Assembly: GCF_037975245.1 (NCBI RefSeq)
Contig: NC_092571.1
Span: forward strand, 3,921,001-3,985,000
Origin: Apostichopus japonicus
Taxonomy: Eukaryota > Echinodermata > Holothuroidea > Aspidochirotida > Stichopodidae
Direction of reading: 5' to 3'
DNA: 64,000 nucleotides
Under the pieces are notes generated by a model, which was given only the letters and a program-made list of their open reading frames with translations, was not told where the DNA came from and searched no databases. The stretch's first letter is position 1; every line of letters starts with the position of its first letter. Below, piece after piece: positions 1 through 12,623 of the stretch. Both the position numbers and the translations under genes were made by a program.

Positions 1-568
1 TTGCTGAGTGTTGCTAAGGTTTCGCCTAAGTGTTGTACTTTCATTCTAAGTATTGAGACATACCATGACAACATTCCAGTAATTGTTTCCTCCCTGGCGG
101 TATACATATGATCACACTTAGAAATTTAACACTAAATTAGGATATCCCGGGACAGAATATTCTGTGTTGCCTCACAGTCAAACGTCCCCGTTAATTGCAT
201 AATCACAAACAATTGTTAAGCTCTTTCCGTCATCGGGGAAAATGGAAGATAATTATGATCATAACACTATGAACATCAAGAGCCATCGCTTACATTCTTT
301 ATATTATGAAAGCCCATGTTATCATTATGATGTCATTTTCTTACTTTAAGTATATATAGTTCAATTTGTAAAATAAAAGTCCAGGCGCTTTGAGAGGAGA
401 AGAACTCGGGGGGGGGGTGGGATAAGGTCAATATAAAAAGCATAGGCTCTCTATGTCCCAAGGCATGGATGTCAGGTGGTATCTATCACGTGTTTATCAT
501 ATTACACAAGGTATCCACTCTTTTTTTTTTGTCTACGTGGACATTACTTTGCGGTTATTTTCATGTAG
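1..568. other. Presumed intron upstream of the C4-like exons
   Basis: No coding exon is recognised. A pyrimidine-rich acceptor ends at 568. The G-run at about 409-417 is simple sequence. Earlier exons of the C4-like gene, including any signal peptide, must lie here unseen or left of the window. Confidence 0.4.
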
Positions 569-3500
569 ATCCAGTTGATGGTCCGCCTCCTAAACCACAA
601 CCTCCAATACCACCACCTCCACCCAAAGATGGTCCATTACCGGGTGCGACGTACATCAGATGGGGAAGAACAACTTGTCCTACAAATGATAGGAAAATTT
701 ATGAAGGTAAGATATCCCCTTTGGAGAAGACTAGGTAATGTGTTTAACAATTTTGGTATGTTTATTTTACCCATCCGATCCCACCTCATATTCCCACACA
801 TACACCGTGAAGACCACATTCTTCCAAGTGAAGGCATGTAAATGCACGCACTGGCGAGGAATGTTGTTTCGAGATTTCAACGGCAATATTTAAACCCCTC
901 ACACCCCTCCCATTCTTATTCAGAAAATGGAACAATATACTATGATATAATCAGTTGTAGCAAACAAGTGACAATATTCTCCTCATTCTGCATGACTGTT
1001 CGATTGACAATTGTTTGAATACATTTTTATAGAGAGTATTAATTAACGTAAGAAAAAGGCAAAGGTCAGTGAAGTTCAAGGTTAATATACTTCAAACGTG
1101 GAAGGTATGCGATGATTAATTGATGACATTTCAGACTGATAACATCATATTGGTCATACACAGAAATTTGGGATGTGATCTAACACAAAATGGATTGCCA
1201 ACTTGTTGTCTTGAAAATCGCTAAAATGGAACACAAATATCTGTATATGCTAATCCTTCTGGGGTTACCCTGCCTCTCCCCTTCACCCAGTAAATGATTG
1301 TTAGAAATGTTCATTCCAAACAAATTTCAAGAATAATTCAGTTATTTCTGTTGACAACATTTGATTACACTATGTTTTCAAATCTCTAATAGGGAACAAA
1401 ACATATTTGAAATTGCTTCAGCGCCATTTGACCCACAAAGTATTTGCCATCTTTTCGGCACCCTGCACTCCAGCCAATAACAATGTACCCACTTCAGAAT
1501 ACCCTCATATACCACTGAAAATGCATTATCAAGAGATTCAAAGATCCATTTTGAATTGCACTCCTTCCCCCTTGATCCCTCACATGTGATTATTTTAAAA
1601 GCCTATGTCAACTCAATACTCCGGTATAGAGTAATGGGAGGAGAATATTGATGAGATATTGCAGATGTCATTAACGTTTGTTAAATTGCTAATATAAGAG
1701 GACCTATATGAACTTGATAACTGGGCCGCTACTCAGGCAAATGACCATGGCGAAATCATATGGTTCCGTTTACTACAAAATTACATGGCTAATTCGGAAG
1801 GGAATTGAACCAAGTTGCCTCAGTGTAACAAATCGTGGGTGATATCACTAAAGTGCGCCCTTCTTGTTTAGTTATCAGTGGAAACAAGACTTTATTACTT
1901 CTAATTTTCTAATGAATAAAACAGTATTAGTGTAAATGTATAGTGTTTCTTCTTACAGGTGTAACGGCTTCAAGCCATTACGCTCACAAAGGGTCAGGCA
2001 GTAATTTTCTCTGTTTGCCGATGAATCCCATATTGAGCCCACACTCTAACCATCATCGCCGCTCGTACATGGAACCCCGCGGATGGCCAAGTCCCGCTGC
2101 ATCCCCTACCGTCATCAATGCGCCTATTTATGGAACGGAATACAACGAAGCTCTTCCGAATAGTCCGAACATTCTGAACTCTGAAGCTCCATGTGCCGTT
2201 TGTCAGGCAACCGGACGACAGAGTGTTGTGATGATTCCGGGATCTGTTGAGTGCTTTGGCGAAGGTGGGTGTCCCCCCTACCCTATTCTCAGTATTTTCC
2301 ATTGTTTTCTTGAAGTATAATAAGAAGCCAGCAATGGTCACAATAAGTGTCTTTATGTGGATTTTGGCAATATGAAAGCACTGATACACAAAACGGTTTA
2401 TGTTCAGTTACCAGTTTCGACTACCTTCCAGAAAGGTATGTTGGATGTTGATGTTGGATTATTTCCCATACTTGGTTTGACTTCATTACAAGGATTATTG
2501 CACATACTTTTGCTAGGAAGGCATGTGTTGGATTACTTTCTCTTTTCCTCCCTGTATTTTACATTGCCGTTGTGCTCATTATTTCCTTAAACTTGTATAT
2601 GTTTTACTCTTATTATTTCAACGCATGTCCGCATGTCCCAGCTCGTGTCTATGTCGTCACCCGATTCCTTGATCATGTACTTGTCATTGGCTTAGTACAT
2701 GTTATTGACAATACCCATGTTATTGACCAGGTACTTGTTATTGACCATGTAGCCTACTTGTAATTGACCATTGTAACCTACTTGTTATTGACCATGTAGC
2801 CTACTTATTATTGAACATGTAGCTTACTTGTTATTGGTCAGGTCCTTGTTATTGACTATGTTCTTTTTATTGACCATGTCCTTGTTATTGACGATGTCCT
2901 TTTCATTGACCATTTTCTTTCTATTGACCATGATCCTGCTCCTCTCTACATTCTTCATCTTGTACTTGCTATTTCTCATGTCCTTTGTCTTTGTTTATCT
3001 TTGCTCCAGGTTGCTTTCTTGCTTTTCACTTTCATTGCTCTTTGCGGTTACAAGAATCTCTTCCTCTGACCAATTTCATTGCTTTTGCTTAAATCTTTGC
3101 TGTTATCTGTTCACCTTTGTTGATGCTTTTGCTCGTGTCATGAACAAGACAAAAAGATAGGATCAGGTCATGGAGAAGGGAGTGGAAAAGAAATGCGACA
3201 CGAGCAAACTCTTTCTGTAGCTCATACTATGGTTCATTATGTTTTTTCGTGTTCTTGCTGTTGTTACTCGTACCTTCTTTATGAGATATTCGTAAACATG
3301 GTCATGATCTATTATGACAGTTGTCATAGCAAAAGGTGCCATGGTAAAGTTAATGTTCATTAGTAATGAGTCTTGGCGGTAGGGAATGGAGGGGGGATTC
3401 TTGGTTAGTTGAACGAGGGTGACATGAAGACCACATCGTGGAGGGTGTGTGCTTGGGTATATATTTATCTGTTAAATCTGCACTTTTGTGCTAAAAAAAT

Positions 3501-4319
3501 ACCCAAACGACCTATCAGATTTTCTCCACACGTGGTAGAAGGTATAAAGAACTTACCCATGATATAAACTTATGTGTTCTCAGTCTTTAAAATGAACAGT
3601 CATACTAGGTCTAATTAGGCAAACTGTAACTGTTCTTCCAGAATTCTAAGGACAAGCATTTAAACTGAGGTAAACGATCACGGGTTTAATAGTCAAATGT
3701 TTACCTGACCAATATTCTTCAAGTGGGAAGGTGTCATCTGTAGGTAACGTGTGTATTGCAGACCATCAGAACGTAAAATCAAAGCACAAAGTTAGTAATT
3801 AAAGTAAAACGTGATTTTGCTTAAGGTCTAACTGCAAGGGGGAATATTAAATTGTCTTAAGAAAACTGACTGTGGTAACTGATGTCAAGTGTATTATGGT
3901 ACGCTAATAACTGTGAAAATTCTCCACCACTCTACCAATATTCTCAAAATTTTGCCGTGATAACATGCATCGTGATAACGACTTGTGCCTTGAACACCTT
4001 CAGCACCAAATATCAAAGGTCAAAGACATGACGACATATGTTGACTAGACGTGCCTTTTCTTACATGATATTTTCGTATTGATTTGTAGGGTGGACTCTT
4101 GAGTATCGGGGATACATGATGTCATCTATCTATACTGCTTACAAATCTGAATTCATTTGCGTCGATAACAACGCAGAAGCAATTCATCGTAGCGGAGCGA
4201 GCAATGAAGAGTCGACAATTGTTCCAGTACACGTTAAGTGTAGTTCAAACGGTGGAGGTCTCCCGTGTGCTCCTTACGCTGATGGCCAAGACTTACCTTG
4301 CGTAGTGTGTACCCAGTAA
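569..4319 (+). CDS. Short-chain collagen C4-like secreted protein, last three exons
   Basis: Three exons, 569-706, 1959-2264 and 4090-4319, have AG/GT borders and join in phase 1 without a stop. The first codes a proline-rich linker and then GATYIRWGRTTCP. The second has HYAHKGSGSNFLCLP, IYGTEY and APCAVCQATGR. The third has GWTLEYRGYMMSS, EFICVD, GGLPCAPYADGQ and LPCVVCT before TAA. This motif order is that of the C-terminal domain of short-chain collagen C4-like proteins of sponges, cnidarians and echinoderms, which is extracellular and has many paired cysteines. The proline-rich stretch probably links it to an N-terminal part left of the window. No lesion is visible. The family is clear; its molecular role is not established. 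Confidence 0.85.
2676..2935 (+). repeat. Degenerate minisatellite (about 17-24 bp units)
   Basis: Tandem variants of TTATTGACCATGT alternate with AGCCTACTTG or CCTTG. It lies in the intron between the second and third C4-like exons. Reading frames across it are artefacts of the repeat. Confidence 0.75.
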
Positions 4320-7300
4320 TGAACACTGGCATTATCAGCGTAAACACCCTCAAGACAAATTGTTAACTTCATAATTGATATTTCAAAGACATTCAATTTT
4401 CATATTTTTCTTTCCTACCTATAGACAAATTAACATTTAACAGTGATTCGTATCACTGTCGCAACATTAATGATCGATGGTTAGGTTAATAACACGATGG
4501 ATTTCGAGAAATAAGAGTGAGAAAGTGACCCTCAACTGGGTTCACTTATGAACTCAAATAACAGTTTTTTTAGGTCTAGAATGAAAGCGCAGCAGATAAC
4601 ATGCTAAGCAGGTTTATGCATATTGGTAGCACACATCTAGTAAAAGTTGTATTTCATACGGTGAAGGGCTCATATTGAACTATACCAATAAATAAAGAAC
4701 GCAGCAAGACCTTTGTTTCCTCTAGCTTTCTGAAACCGACGACGGTGACTGTCCGAGGACGGTTTCGACAAAAAGCTACACGAGCAGCAAATGATTTATA
4801 ACTACGGCTACCATCCTCAAAGACGTAGGAGGGAAATTCTGATTGTGTACACTGTTTGGCTGTGAGTGTATACGGTGAGAGAGAGGAGGTTCTGCGAAAC
4901 CCCAGGAAGCATCATCATTTGCAACAGTTCTTATTCTCAGGTTTTTGTATAAGTTAGTACGTGTCAGAAAAGAGCCCCTCAGCCCTAGACTTGCGGGGGA
5001 ATAGGGATGGGGCATAAGCATAATTCCGGGCGGATGCTGAAGCATGAGGTTTAAAAATGAATTTTAAATCTTGGTGAAATGTCCAGGGTGGGTTTCAGTT
5101 GCAGATATACCTGCTTGTTGTAGCGGTTCTACAGCACAAAAATACATGTCAGAAGATGGAATTTCATTTTTTTTGGAATGTATTTCAAAGTCGCCGCCGG
5201 GGTTGAAGGGTCAACACACCCAGAAGCTGTAGCATTTTGAGATGGTTCGTTTCTCTCGTAGTGATTTTGTAGCACAACATATATATATTATTTGTTATTA
5301 TCTACAATTTATTGAGGGTTACCCCTTATACCTCTGACTCCCATTCATTACACCTCTCATACCATTTGTTACTCACTCACCACGCATACAATCAGATGTT
5401 TCTTTGATCCGTTTCAAGCTGACCCTAACGACTTTTGTATTCATTTCTAGTCTATAATTTTTACGTCCATAGATGTAAAACCTCGCTGACTTCGGCTCCG
5501 AGTTTTGACCGACTTGGTATCAATTTTGGATTTGCACAGGGGTGCCCCACCTACAATTCTGAAGGTATGACATTGGAGCGGTTGGGACAATGTTATTAAT
5601 GGAGTAAAAGCCATCTGAAATGGGGAAGGCGCCCCCAGTTTAACTCAAGGGAAAAGGTTAGGGGTAGTTCACGGAAGCTGTCAAATTTCATGTATTTCTC
5701 GTACTTTACTAAAGCGCATTTCAACACACACACGAATGCTGGAGTGTAAGTACATCACATTCAGTTGTTGTATGCTGAGCTCCATTATTGATAGTCTCAG
5801 TTTTGCCGTCGTTTAATCCTCTACCAGCCTATCTCTTTCATTTACCCCTCTCTCTCTTTTCCGTCTACTTTTGCTATTTTTCATTATTCTATTGTACAAT
5901 TAAGCTGTATGTCCATATGTCCCTTCTATATGTGACCATAATCTGTTCTAGAGAGTATGACAAATATAGTCACTTAACGAGAATTGTCATGTAGTCATAT
6001 TACACTATTTTCCAATGTTTTTTCCAATAATTAAGCAATTTCATGTAATGAATAGAGCCAAAGCAAAGGGAATATATGCCATAAAGAATCTGATTAGGCA
6101 AAAACATATTATTAACCACATGCAAAAACAAAGCCGAAATCCAGGCAAGATTTATTTACTTTATACTCAACTGTTTGAAAGGAAATTTGGTAAGGTAATA
6201 TACTGAACTTCATTGTTTTGCACGTCCGTAGGCGTAGGAGGCGGGGTCGACAATATATTTCCGTGAAATATGCTGAATTGTTTTTGGCACCCGACCCCTC
6301 CCCTTCCCCTCTAAATAAACTGCAATCAGTTAGTTGATAGTCAGTAATTCCGTAGAAAAAAGCAGCCTGAGGTAATAAAATTAACATGCTATACTTATCC
6401 GAGATATCTGACATTATTGTTGTGGAGATTTGACACAATTCGCAGTCCTTGCTTCTTTTCAAAGGTAAGGGAAGTCTTCTCTTACCAGTACGCCCTTCCA
6501 TATAATCACATCTTTTGGGCAAATCGTTCCCCCCGTGATCACACCACTATCATATAGCAGTGTTTCATGGTTCAGGTGACAGATTTTTTTTTATAATATA
6601 CATTGTTAATTAACACTAACTGCCAATTCTGTAAACATGATATTGTTGACGTAACACTACAACAAACGTTATACCAACATCAATCGCTAGTCGCAAACTA
6701 ACAGTCGAATGCAGGAAAAGGAAATTTGTTTAAACCGTTGTGTGTGACACCAGTTCTTTAACCTTTGTCTCAATTGTCTGCATGTACAATTATTACTGCA
6801 CGCTATTTCTGACTTTTTTGTATTAACCATATGCTCCAACAGTTTTTTTTATGGCCGTGTTAGTTAGATGATGTATCAGGAGTCCCTTCAAAGGGAACAG
6901 ATGCCGCAGACGGTGTTCATCAAAGGTTTGTGAGCAACTAAAAATGACATAAAATATCATGGTTTCTTTGTTCTCATATGCAGCAACTTAATCATCACGA
7001 TTATAATCGTACCAGACACGTCACACATGTATTTCCTTTGTCTTCGACGCTGAGACACGTTTATAAATCTAAGGCAGCTGTTCAATCATTTCAAAGTAGC
7101 TATGTCAATATATTGCACTTGAGCGGTCTCTTTTTTCTTTCTTATTGTCTCTGGTTGTAATATTAGCGCCAGCTTAATCACACAATAGCAAACCAGAAAA
7201 AGTAGGGGAAAAGTCCGAACTTCAAGTTTTAAGTACCAAGCATATTTTAATGCGAGAATCAGTAGCAAGAGCGTTGGTCATGGGTATATCTACCAAGGCT

Positions 7301-7427
7301 TAAAAGTCACAATATATATTAAAAAATGAAACAGACCACATCAAAATACAGTAAGGACGATCTAACATACCACGCAGTTGCTATTATACTTAAATTAACG
7401 CCAGCAGGTACGACAGTAATACCAATA
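4320..7427. other. 3' UTR and intergenic sequence, no gene recognised
   Basis: Apart from the possible poly(A) signal and one weak exon-like stretch at 5453-5564, I see no coding exon, RNA gene or terminal-repeat element. Open frames are short and match no family I know. Confidence 0.4.
4687..4696 (+). promoter_or_regulatory. Possible polyadenylation signal of the C4-like gene
   Basis: Two overlapping AATAAA hexamers lie about 370 bases after the stop codon at 4317-4319. The position suits a 3' UTR, but AATAAA is common in this AT-rich DNA. Confidence 0.35.
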
Positions 7428-7870
7428 CACTCAAAAAAATGAAGTGTTAAATTTGAATCGTAAAGTGTTGAATTTAACACCCCACCCTGTTTGGATTAGG
7501 GACAACACCCACCGGGTTAAATTAACACTTCAGAAGTGTAACATAATATAACACTTTGCGAGTGTTGCCTTAACAACACCCATACAAGTGTCAAAATAAC
7601 ACTTCCTGGTGTTGAAGGTACACTACAGGGAGTAAAATTAACACAATAAAGTGTTCATTTGTTAAAACTTCTGGGTGTCAACATGACACTTCAGGAAGTA
7701 AAATTAACACCATAAAGTGTTCATTTGTTAGCACTTCTGGGTGTCAAAATTGCACTTCAGGGAGTATAATTAACACTCTAGTGCACATTTTTTGGCCTTC
7801 TGGGTGTCAAAGTTCTGCTTCAGTGAGTATAATTACCACCATATAGTGTTCATTTGTCATCTGTGTCAAG
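7428..7870. repeat. Subterminal repeat array of element 1
   Basis: After the terminal repeat come units of about 80 bp containing variants of AACACTTC, GGGAGTAAAATTAACAC and AAAGTGTTCATTTGTTA. The same words recur inverted at 12920-13052. Subterminal repeats of this kind are transposase-binding arrays in CACTA-like elements; that role is inferred here. Confidence 0.7.
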
Positions 7871-8325
7871 ATGATACTTAATGGACTCTCAACACACAAT
7901 AGTGCTCTCTCGTTTATACTTCTGGATGTATATTTAACTGCTGGTTTGTAAAGTTTTACATGTTTATTATGTAACACAAATACAATACTGTTATGTAAAA
8001 TTTTGCCAGAAAAGTTTACATCGCACCCGTTTAGTAAATATTTGATACAGGTTTTAGGTTAATTATTACCTAGTAATTAGGTAAACAATATGGATGCATG
8101 TTTGAATCGCTCACAGCAGAAAGCTACATTTAAGAGAGAGCAAACAGCAATGACAACACAAACAATTCAGAATGTGGGATTTTCAGCAATTAAACACCCT
8201 ACTACCTTCCTATTCCAAAGGTCCATTTATTATATCCCATTAAATGTAAAACGAACAATAGACACAATCGGCGACCGGCGTCACGTGACCTATAGTGGGT
8301 ATACAATGTAAACAAACCAAGTGCG

Positions 8326-8568
8326 GTGTATGGCAACAACATGTATTCCCTCATGAAAAATCATCCTCATGGGTATTACGATCAGGTCCAAGGACAATTA
8401 GCAATCTCAGGGTTATCATGGTGTGACTTTGTTGTATATTTAAGTGATTCACTTGAGATGGCAGTAATAAGGATACTGTTTGATGAAGAATATTGGAATA
8501 GTTTGTTAAGTAAATTGAACAATTTTTATGTTAAGTCTCTTCCATTTATCATATCTATGTCAACATAA
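8326..8568 (+). pseudogene. YqaJ-like exonuclease fragment (C-terminal part)
   Basis: An 80-codon open frame contains NHPHGYYDQVQGQLAISG, WCDFVVYLSD and LFDEEYWNSLL. These resemble the end of the YqaJ (lambda-exonuclease-like, 'viral recombinase') domain, where the QxQxQ-type strand and the WCDFVV strand follow each other. The domain's N-terminal half is missing because the frame begins beside the transposon's left terminal repeat, so an internal deletion removed it. ISL2EU elements carry such a nuclease beside their transposase. It is not expected to be active. Confidence 0.6.
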
Positions 8569-9577
8569 AGAAAGTGGAAAACAATATGATTTCTGTGTTT
8601 AGTCCATTCCATTTATCAGATCTATGTGAAAATGTGCATAAAAAAAAGCTGTATATATGTCTACTACAGTTGTATTTATTTGACAAAATAAATAAATGAA
8701 AGCCAGGTTGACACCGAACAAACAGTATTATTGTAAGTTTAATTCATGTATTCAACACAATAACTATCATGTACTGAATAGAGTATACCATCTACAGTAT
8801 GTCATCTACAAAAACAAATTCTTTTCAACACTACCTTGAGTTGATAGATTAATGTATGATGCCTGGCAAGAGGAAAATTATTGCAGTTACATGAAAACAT
8901 CCTATAATTTGACTGAATAATACATGTAGAAATGTTGGCCTAGCCAGCTGAATTTCTTCATGTGTAATCTGGGGGGGGGGGGGCTGCTCTGACAAAGACA
9001 AATAAAAAAGATGACAATATGCAGGGGTTATTATCTGTGATGCATGGTAAACTTTATGAGTGTACGCATGACCACCCCCCCCCCCAAAAAAAAAAAATCC
9101 TTGATCTGCCCCTGGTAATAAATACAACATGGAAACATAATCATTTAACTTTTAAGGCAATGAATGGCAGTAAATTAACATTAACAACAATCTTTATAAT
9201 ATATTGGTTCGAGGTAACACCATGATCTCTCAATGAGTTGGGGTGGTTTTAGCAACTCAACGTTTCGATTAGTAAGCTCTGATCGTCTTCAATACCATTG
9301 TTTGTTCAGAACCACCCTAACTCATTGGGAGATCATTATGGTTTCACCGCAAAAATTACTGGATAGTATTTCCACCATGCAAAGTTCAAAATCCTACTTT
9401 ACAATCCTACTCCTAGTCCACAATCTTATACTTTGGTTCATATAGCACCTGCATTTCAATACTGATATTAAAAAAAACAAAAAAACAAACTGCATTTTAA
9501 GGTACAGCCAATAATAACTACTCTTGAGAAAGCAAGATTTGAGCCGAACAGATCATCAACATAAACAAAATGTAAAA

Positions 9578-10582
9578 TCACTCGTCTCCTCCATCAGAAA
9601 TAACAGGGTTCTGGAAGTTTGAAATCAAACAAGCTACTGTCCAAATTTGGTTTATAGTTCCAAACATGGATACAGGGATCAATGACTGGAAAATTCTGAA
9701 CCTTTTGACTTTTCCTATGGCTCTTTCTACATGGATTCGATGTTGTGCCACATCTGAGCTCGTATGATGTCTTTTTCGCTGAAGTAACCATTTTCCCTCA
9801 GGAAGGGGGGGGGGGGGGGAACATTTACTTTTAAGGCAAGTTCTTGAAGGTCTTCTCCAATATTAAAACCCCGATCTGCCATGATACCGTCCCCGGCAGG
9901 ATTTCTCCACATTCAAGTTTCATTTTTAAAACAGTGAGAAACCCACTTCGCTTTACTATTTCTTTATCGCTTATTGACCCTTCGAAAAGTTGCGAAACAA
10001 ACATCACGCCACCCATTGGGTCTACGCCAATCAATGACTTTAGCGTAGTGTGGTGCTTATAGTTGCTGTAGCACTCACTCTGTTTCTGAAGTGCACTTGG
10101 CACTTGGACAGTTAGTTTAGTGGTATCTATGATTATGACCGTATCTTTATATTTTTCTTGAAATTCCTTAGGTGACTTTTGGATGATTATGTCTCTGTGT
10201 GGCCAAATGTTCAGTGTTCCCAGTGCTATACGTACAGTAGATTTATCCATGTTATTATTTTGTTTGACACTGTACTGTTAGAAATGTTGAAGCGTTCTGC
10301 AAGGTCCCGATTTTTTGCCCCGGATCGTAACTTCATAAGGGTTAACAAAAGTTCATTTTGCACTGTCATTTTATATGAACTGTTTTGAATTAAATCTTTC
10401 TCTTCATCTCCTGCATCATGAAATTCATATGACGATTCATTAAGTAGCTGTTCAGTATCAATCAGTCGATGTTTACTCGCTTTGCTTCCCCAGTAGATCA
10501 CATCTTCATTGTCCAAAGTTGGACAAACAAACCTTAAGAACTGCTTGAACCTCTCATATGATGCCATCCCAGTGAAATGCAT
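9578..10582 (-). pseudogene. ISL2EU/Harbinger-type transposase (HTH_Tnp_4 + DDE_Tnp_4), frameshifted
   Basis: From 10582 downward: MHFTGMASYERFKQFLRF, then a helix-turn-helix block (LLLTLMKLRSGAKNRDLAER, ISNSTVSNKIITWIN). After a frameshift near 10230-10250 come WPHRDIII, VIIIDTTKL (first Asp), NYKHHTTLKSLIGVDPMGG and SISDKEIVKRSG. After another shift near 9895 come GIMADRGFNIGEDL (second Asp), VPPPPPFLREN and FSEKDIIRAQ. After a third come HVERAIGKVKRFRIF (catalytic Glu), NQIWTVACLISNFQNP and TGA at 9578-9580. All three acidic residues of the DDE triad are present, but at least three shifts make it a pseudogene. A C/G run (about 9806-9819) at the PPPPP position is one likely lesion. Confidence 0.85.
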
Positions 10583-10799
10583 AAATAGTTCATGCTCGAT
10601 CCTTTCATTCTTACACTTAGAGAGTAAAACTACGACAATCCCCCGTGCTTAAACACTGCACACATGTCGCGCGATGGTTTGTTATGATTCTGTACCCACT
10701 ATACGTCACGTGGCCACCGCTGCTCGGAGTCGCCGATTGTGTCTATTTAGGCTATAAAAGTATTGTCTTGTGGAATTAAGTCAACTTAAAAGTGCCAAC

Positions 10800-11335
10800 A
10801 TTTTCAAATGCTACAGTGCAGTTACTTGGTCTTTATTTTTTTGCACATGCCTTTTGGTTTCTAGATTAAAGACAAAGAAACAACTCTTCCCAAAGTCAAT
10901 TTCAAATAAGCAACAACTTTAGAAAAATTCTGATCCATGGGATGAGAAAACATGGAGTGCTGTGTATGATGACTGCTACACTACTGTGACTATGTCTTTG
11001 TCGTTGGCAAATGCCTTTTGGTATTCCAGATTAAACGCAAGAAACAACTCTTCCCAAAGTCAATTTCAAATAAGCAACAACTTTAGATATATGCTGATCT
11101 GTGGGATGAGAAAACGTGGAGTACTGTCTATGATGACTGCTACACTGCAGTTACTTTGTCTTTGTTGTTGGCTCGTGCCCTTGGTATTCCAAATTAAACA
11201 AAAAGAAAAAACTCTTCCCAAAGACAATTCCAAATAAGCAACAACTTTACATACATTCTGATCCGTGAGATGAGGAAACATGGAGTTCTGTCTATGACAA
11301 CTGCTAAACTGCAGTAACTTTGTCTTTTTTGTCGG
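10800..11335. repeat. Tandem repeat, about 163-bp unit, three to four copies
   Basis: The block containing CAACTCTTCCCAAAG, AAATAAGCAACAACTTTA and GATGAGRAAAC repeats with starts near 10851, 11017 and 11178, plus a partial copy at the end. It lies in element 1 between the ISL2EU insertion and the SAMD3-like exon, and overlaps that exon's last codons, so the exon's end seems to have been amplified. Confidence 0.75.
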
Positions 11336-11633
11336 CACGGTGAGCATAAAAATCTCGAATCTGGTTGCGTTTCACACCACCAGGCAACTTGTAGACAACT
11401 TTTTGGAAAAATTCCCAGGCACCGAGACTTGCAATTTGGTATAATTCAGATTTAACACGTAGAATAATTTGAAGCAAACATCAATGGCTTCATAAATGTC
11501 CTCTGGGGTAGGGCATGTCTCTGGATGATCACAAATGACTGCTTGGGGTGTATTTTGCTTCCTCCAAGAAGTAACACATATTGCTGAGGTCTTTCTGAAA
11601 TCTTTTGCAAATAGAATTCCAAGTTGATGCTTC
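11304..11633 (-). pseudogene. SAMD3-like C-terminal exon, decayed
   Basis: An acceptor (TTGTTACTTAG) precedes 11633. The exon reads in three successive frames: QQYVLLLGGSKIHPKQSFVI, then EDIYEAIDVCFKLFYVLNLN, then AWEFFQKVVYKLP to TAG at 11304-11306. These blocks occur in that order at the C-terminus of the SAMD3-like (sterile alpha motif domain-containing protein 3-like) proteins that are numerous in fish. The last exon of element 2 has the parallel blocks VVKGIDVCFKTFQVFHIEYP and PWTFLQRGIY. Two frame changes within one exon show decay. The family's biochemical role is unknown. Confidence 0.7.
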
Positions 11634-12223
11634 CTAAGTAACAACAAAGAAAAGAAAAGAAAATTCCCATCATAATGAAGTTGTGTTAAAACCTTCTTGG
11701 AGCATAAGCAGTTTTTTACATGTACCCCTCACAAAACATGAACATTCCTAAAGAAAATGTACACAATTTAATCAGTTGTGATTCTAACTTCTTCAAGTAC
11801 GTTTGAATCTAGAAAGCCAGATGGCCTATAGTGATTACTTGTCAAAACAGGAACTTGCATTAAACTTTCATCAGACAAGGTAGGCAACTTTTATAACCAA
11901 CGCATCATGTTAACAATGCTTAAAACAATGCTCACTCCCACTGTATGCAATTATGTAGATTGATATGAATTATAACAGCTAGATCACTTCCATAAGATAG
12001 CTAAATTATAGTTGGGCCTAGGTCTAAAAGTATCACCAATCCACATCAGCTTCGGCCTACTTGCTACAACTTACAAGCTAAAATGGCAATTAGTGGTAAT
12101 TATATATTGCATTACATGAATATATGTTTATCCCTTATTGAACATATAGTACCAGCGTAACTATAGGCCCATGCCCGATGCTATTTAAAATGCATTGTCT
12201 TGAAATAGCCTAAGTATACCCTA

Positions 12224-12290
12224 CTAGTACTAGGCCTAGTAGGCCTAGTAGTACTACTTAGGCCTAGTAGGCCTAGTAGTACTACTTAAA
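12224..12290. repeat. Short palindromic tandem repeat
   Basis: AGGCCTAGTAGGCCTAGTAG and CTACTTAGGCCTAG recur back to back, each rich in the self-complementary words AGGCCT and CTAG. Inside element 1. Confidence 0.6.
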
Positions 12291-12623
12291 AAGGTGACTC
12301 GCAGGGTATACGAAGTTACGGTTAACGCACAAAAAGGAATAGAATGCACTAGATTACAATAAAGGCCTAGACCAAAGTCCTCCGTCCGTCCGAAGGCAAT
12401 TCCGTTTAATGTTTACTTGTATGTAGGCTACACTGATTCGTTGACAATTATGAGTTGACTATGACAAACAGCAGCTAGCCTATTATATTAACTTATAGTA
12501 TGACTTTAACGTTAGGTCTACGTAACGCAAGCGATTCAAATGCATTCGTCTACCCAGCTTAGTCGTTGGTCTCTAAGCATATCTCGTTCTTGTCACGTAC
12601 ACTTACATAATATCAAAACATAC

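Larger units (their letters stand above)
8260..10744. mobile_element. Nested ISL2EU-type DNA transposon, decayed
   Basis: Both ends read AGACACAATCGGCGAC inward, followed on each side by CACGTGAC and TATAGTGGGTA after a short divergent stretch. Both are bordered by AT, a 2-bp duplication. The element holds a YqaJ-nuclease fragment on the plus strand next to the left end and a DDE transposase pseudogene on the minus strand next to the right end. From established knowledge, TPase plus YqaJ-like nuclease and an AT duplication define the ISL2EU branch of the PIF/Harbinger-IS5 group. It lies entirely inside element 1, so it inserted later. Confidence 0.8.

Noticed and set aside
469-738. Open frame beginning MSGGIYHVFIILHK
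   Set aside because: Its first third lies before a good acceptor at 567-568; only the part from 569 belongs to the C4-like exon.
2357-3160. Hydrophobic open frames resembling a membrane protein
   Set aside because: They run through the TTATTGACCATG minisatellite in an intron; the leucine-rich look comes from the repeat.
5453-5564. Exon-like stretch with acceptor TTTCTAG and donor GAAG|GTATGA, ending GFAQGCPTYNSEG
   Set aside because: Borders and phase 1 are plausible and it distantly recalls the first C4-like exon, but no partner exons or diagnostic motifs follow.
9727-10062. Plus-strand frames over the transposase
   Set aside because: Shadows of the minus-strand transposase pseudogene.
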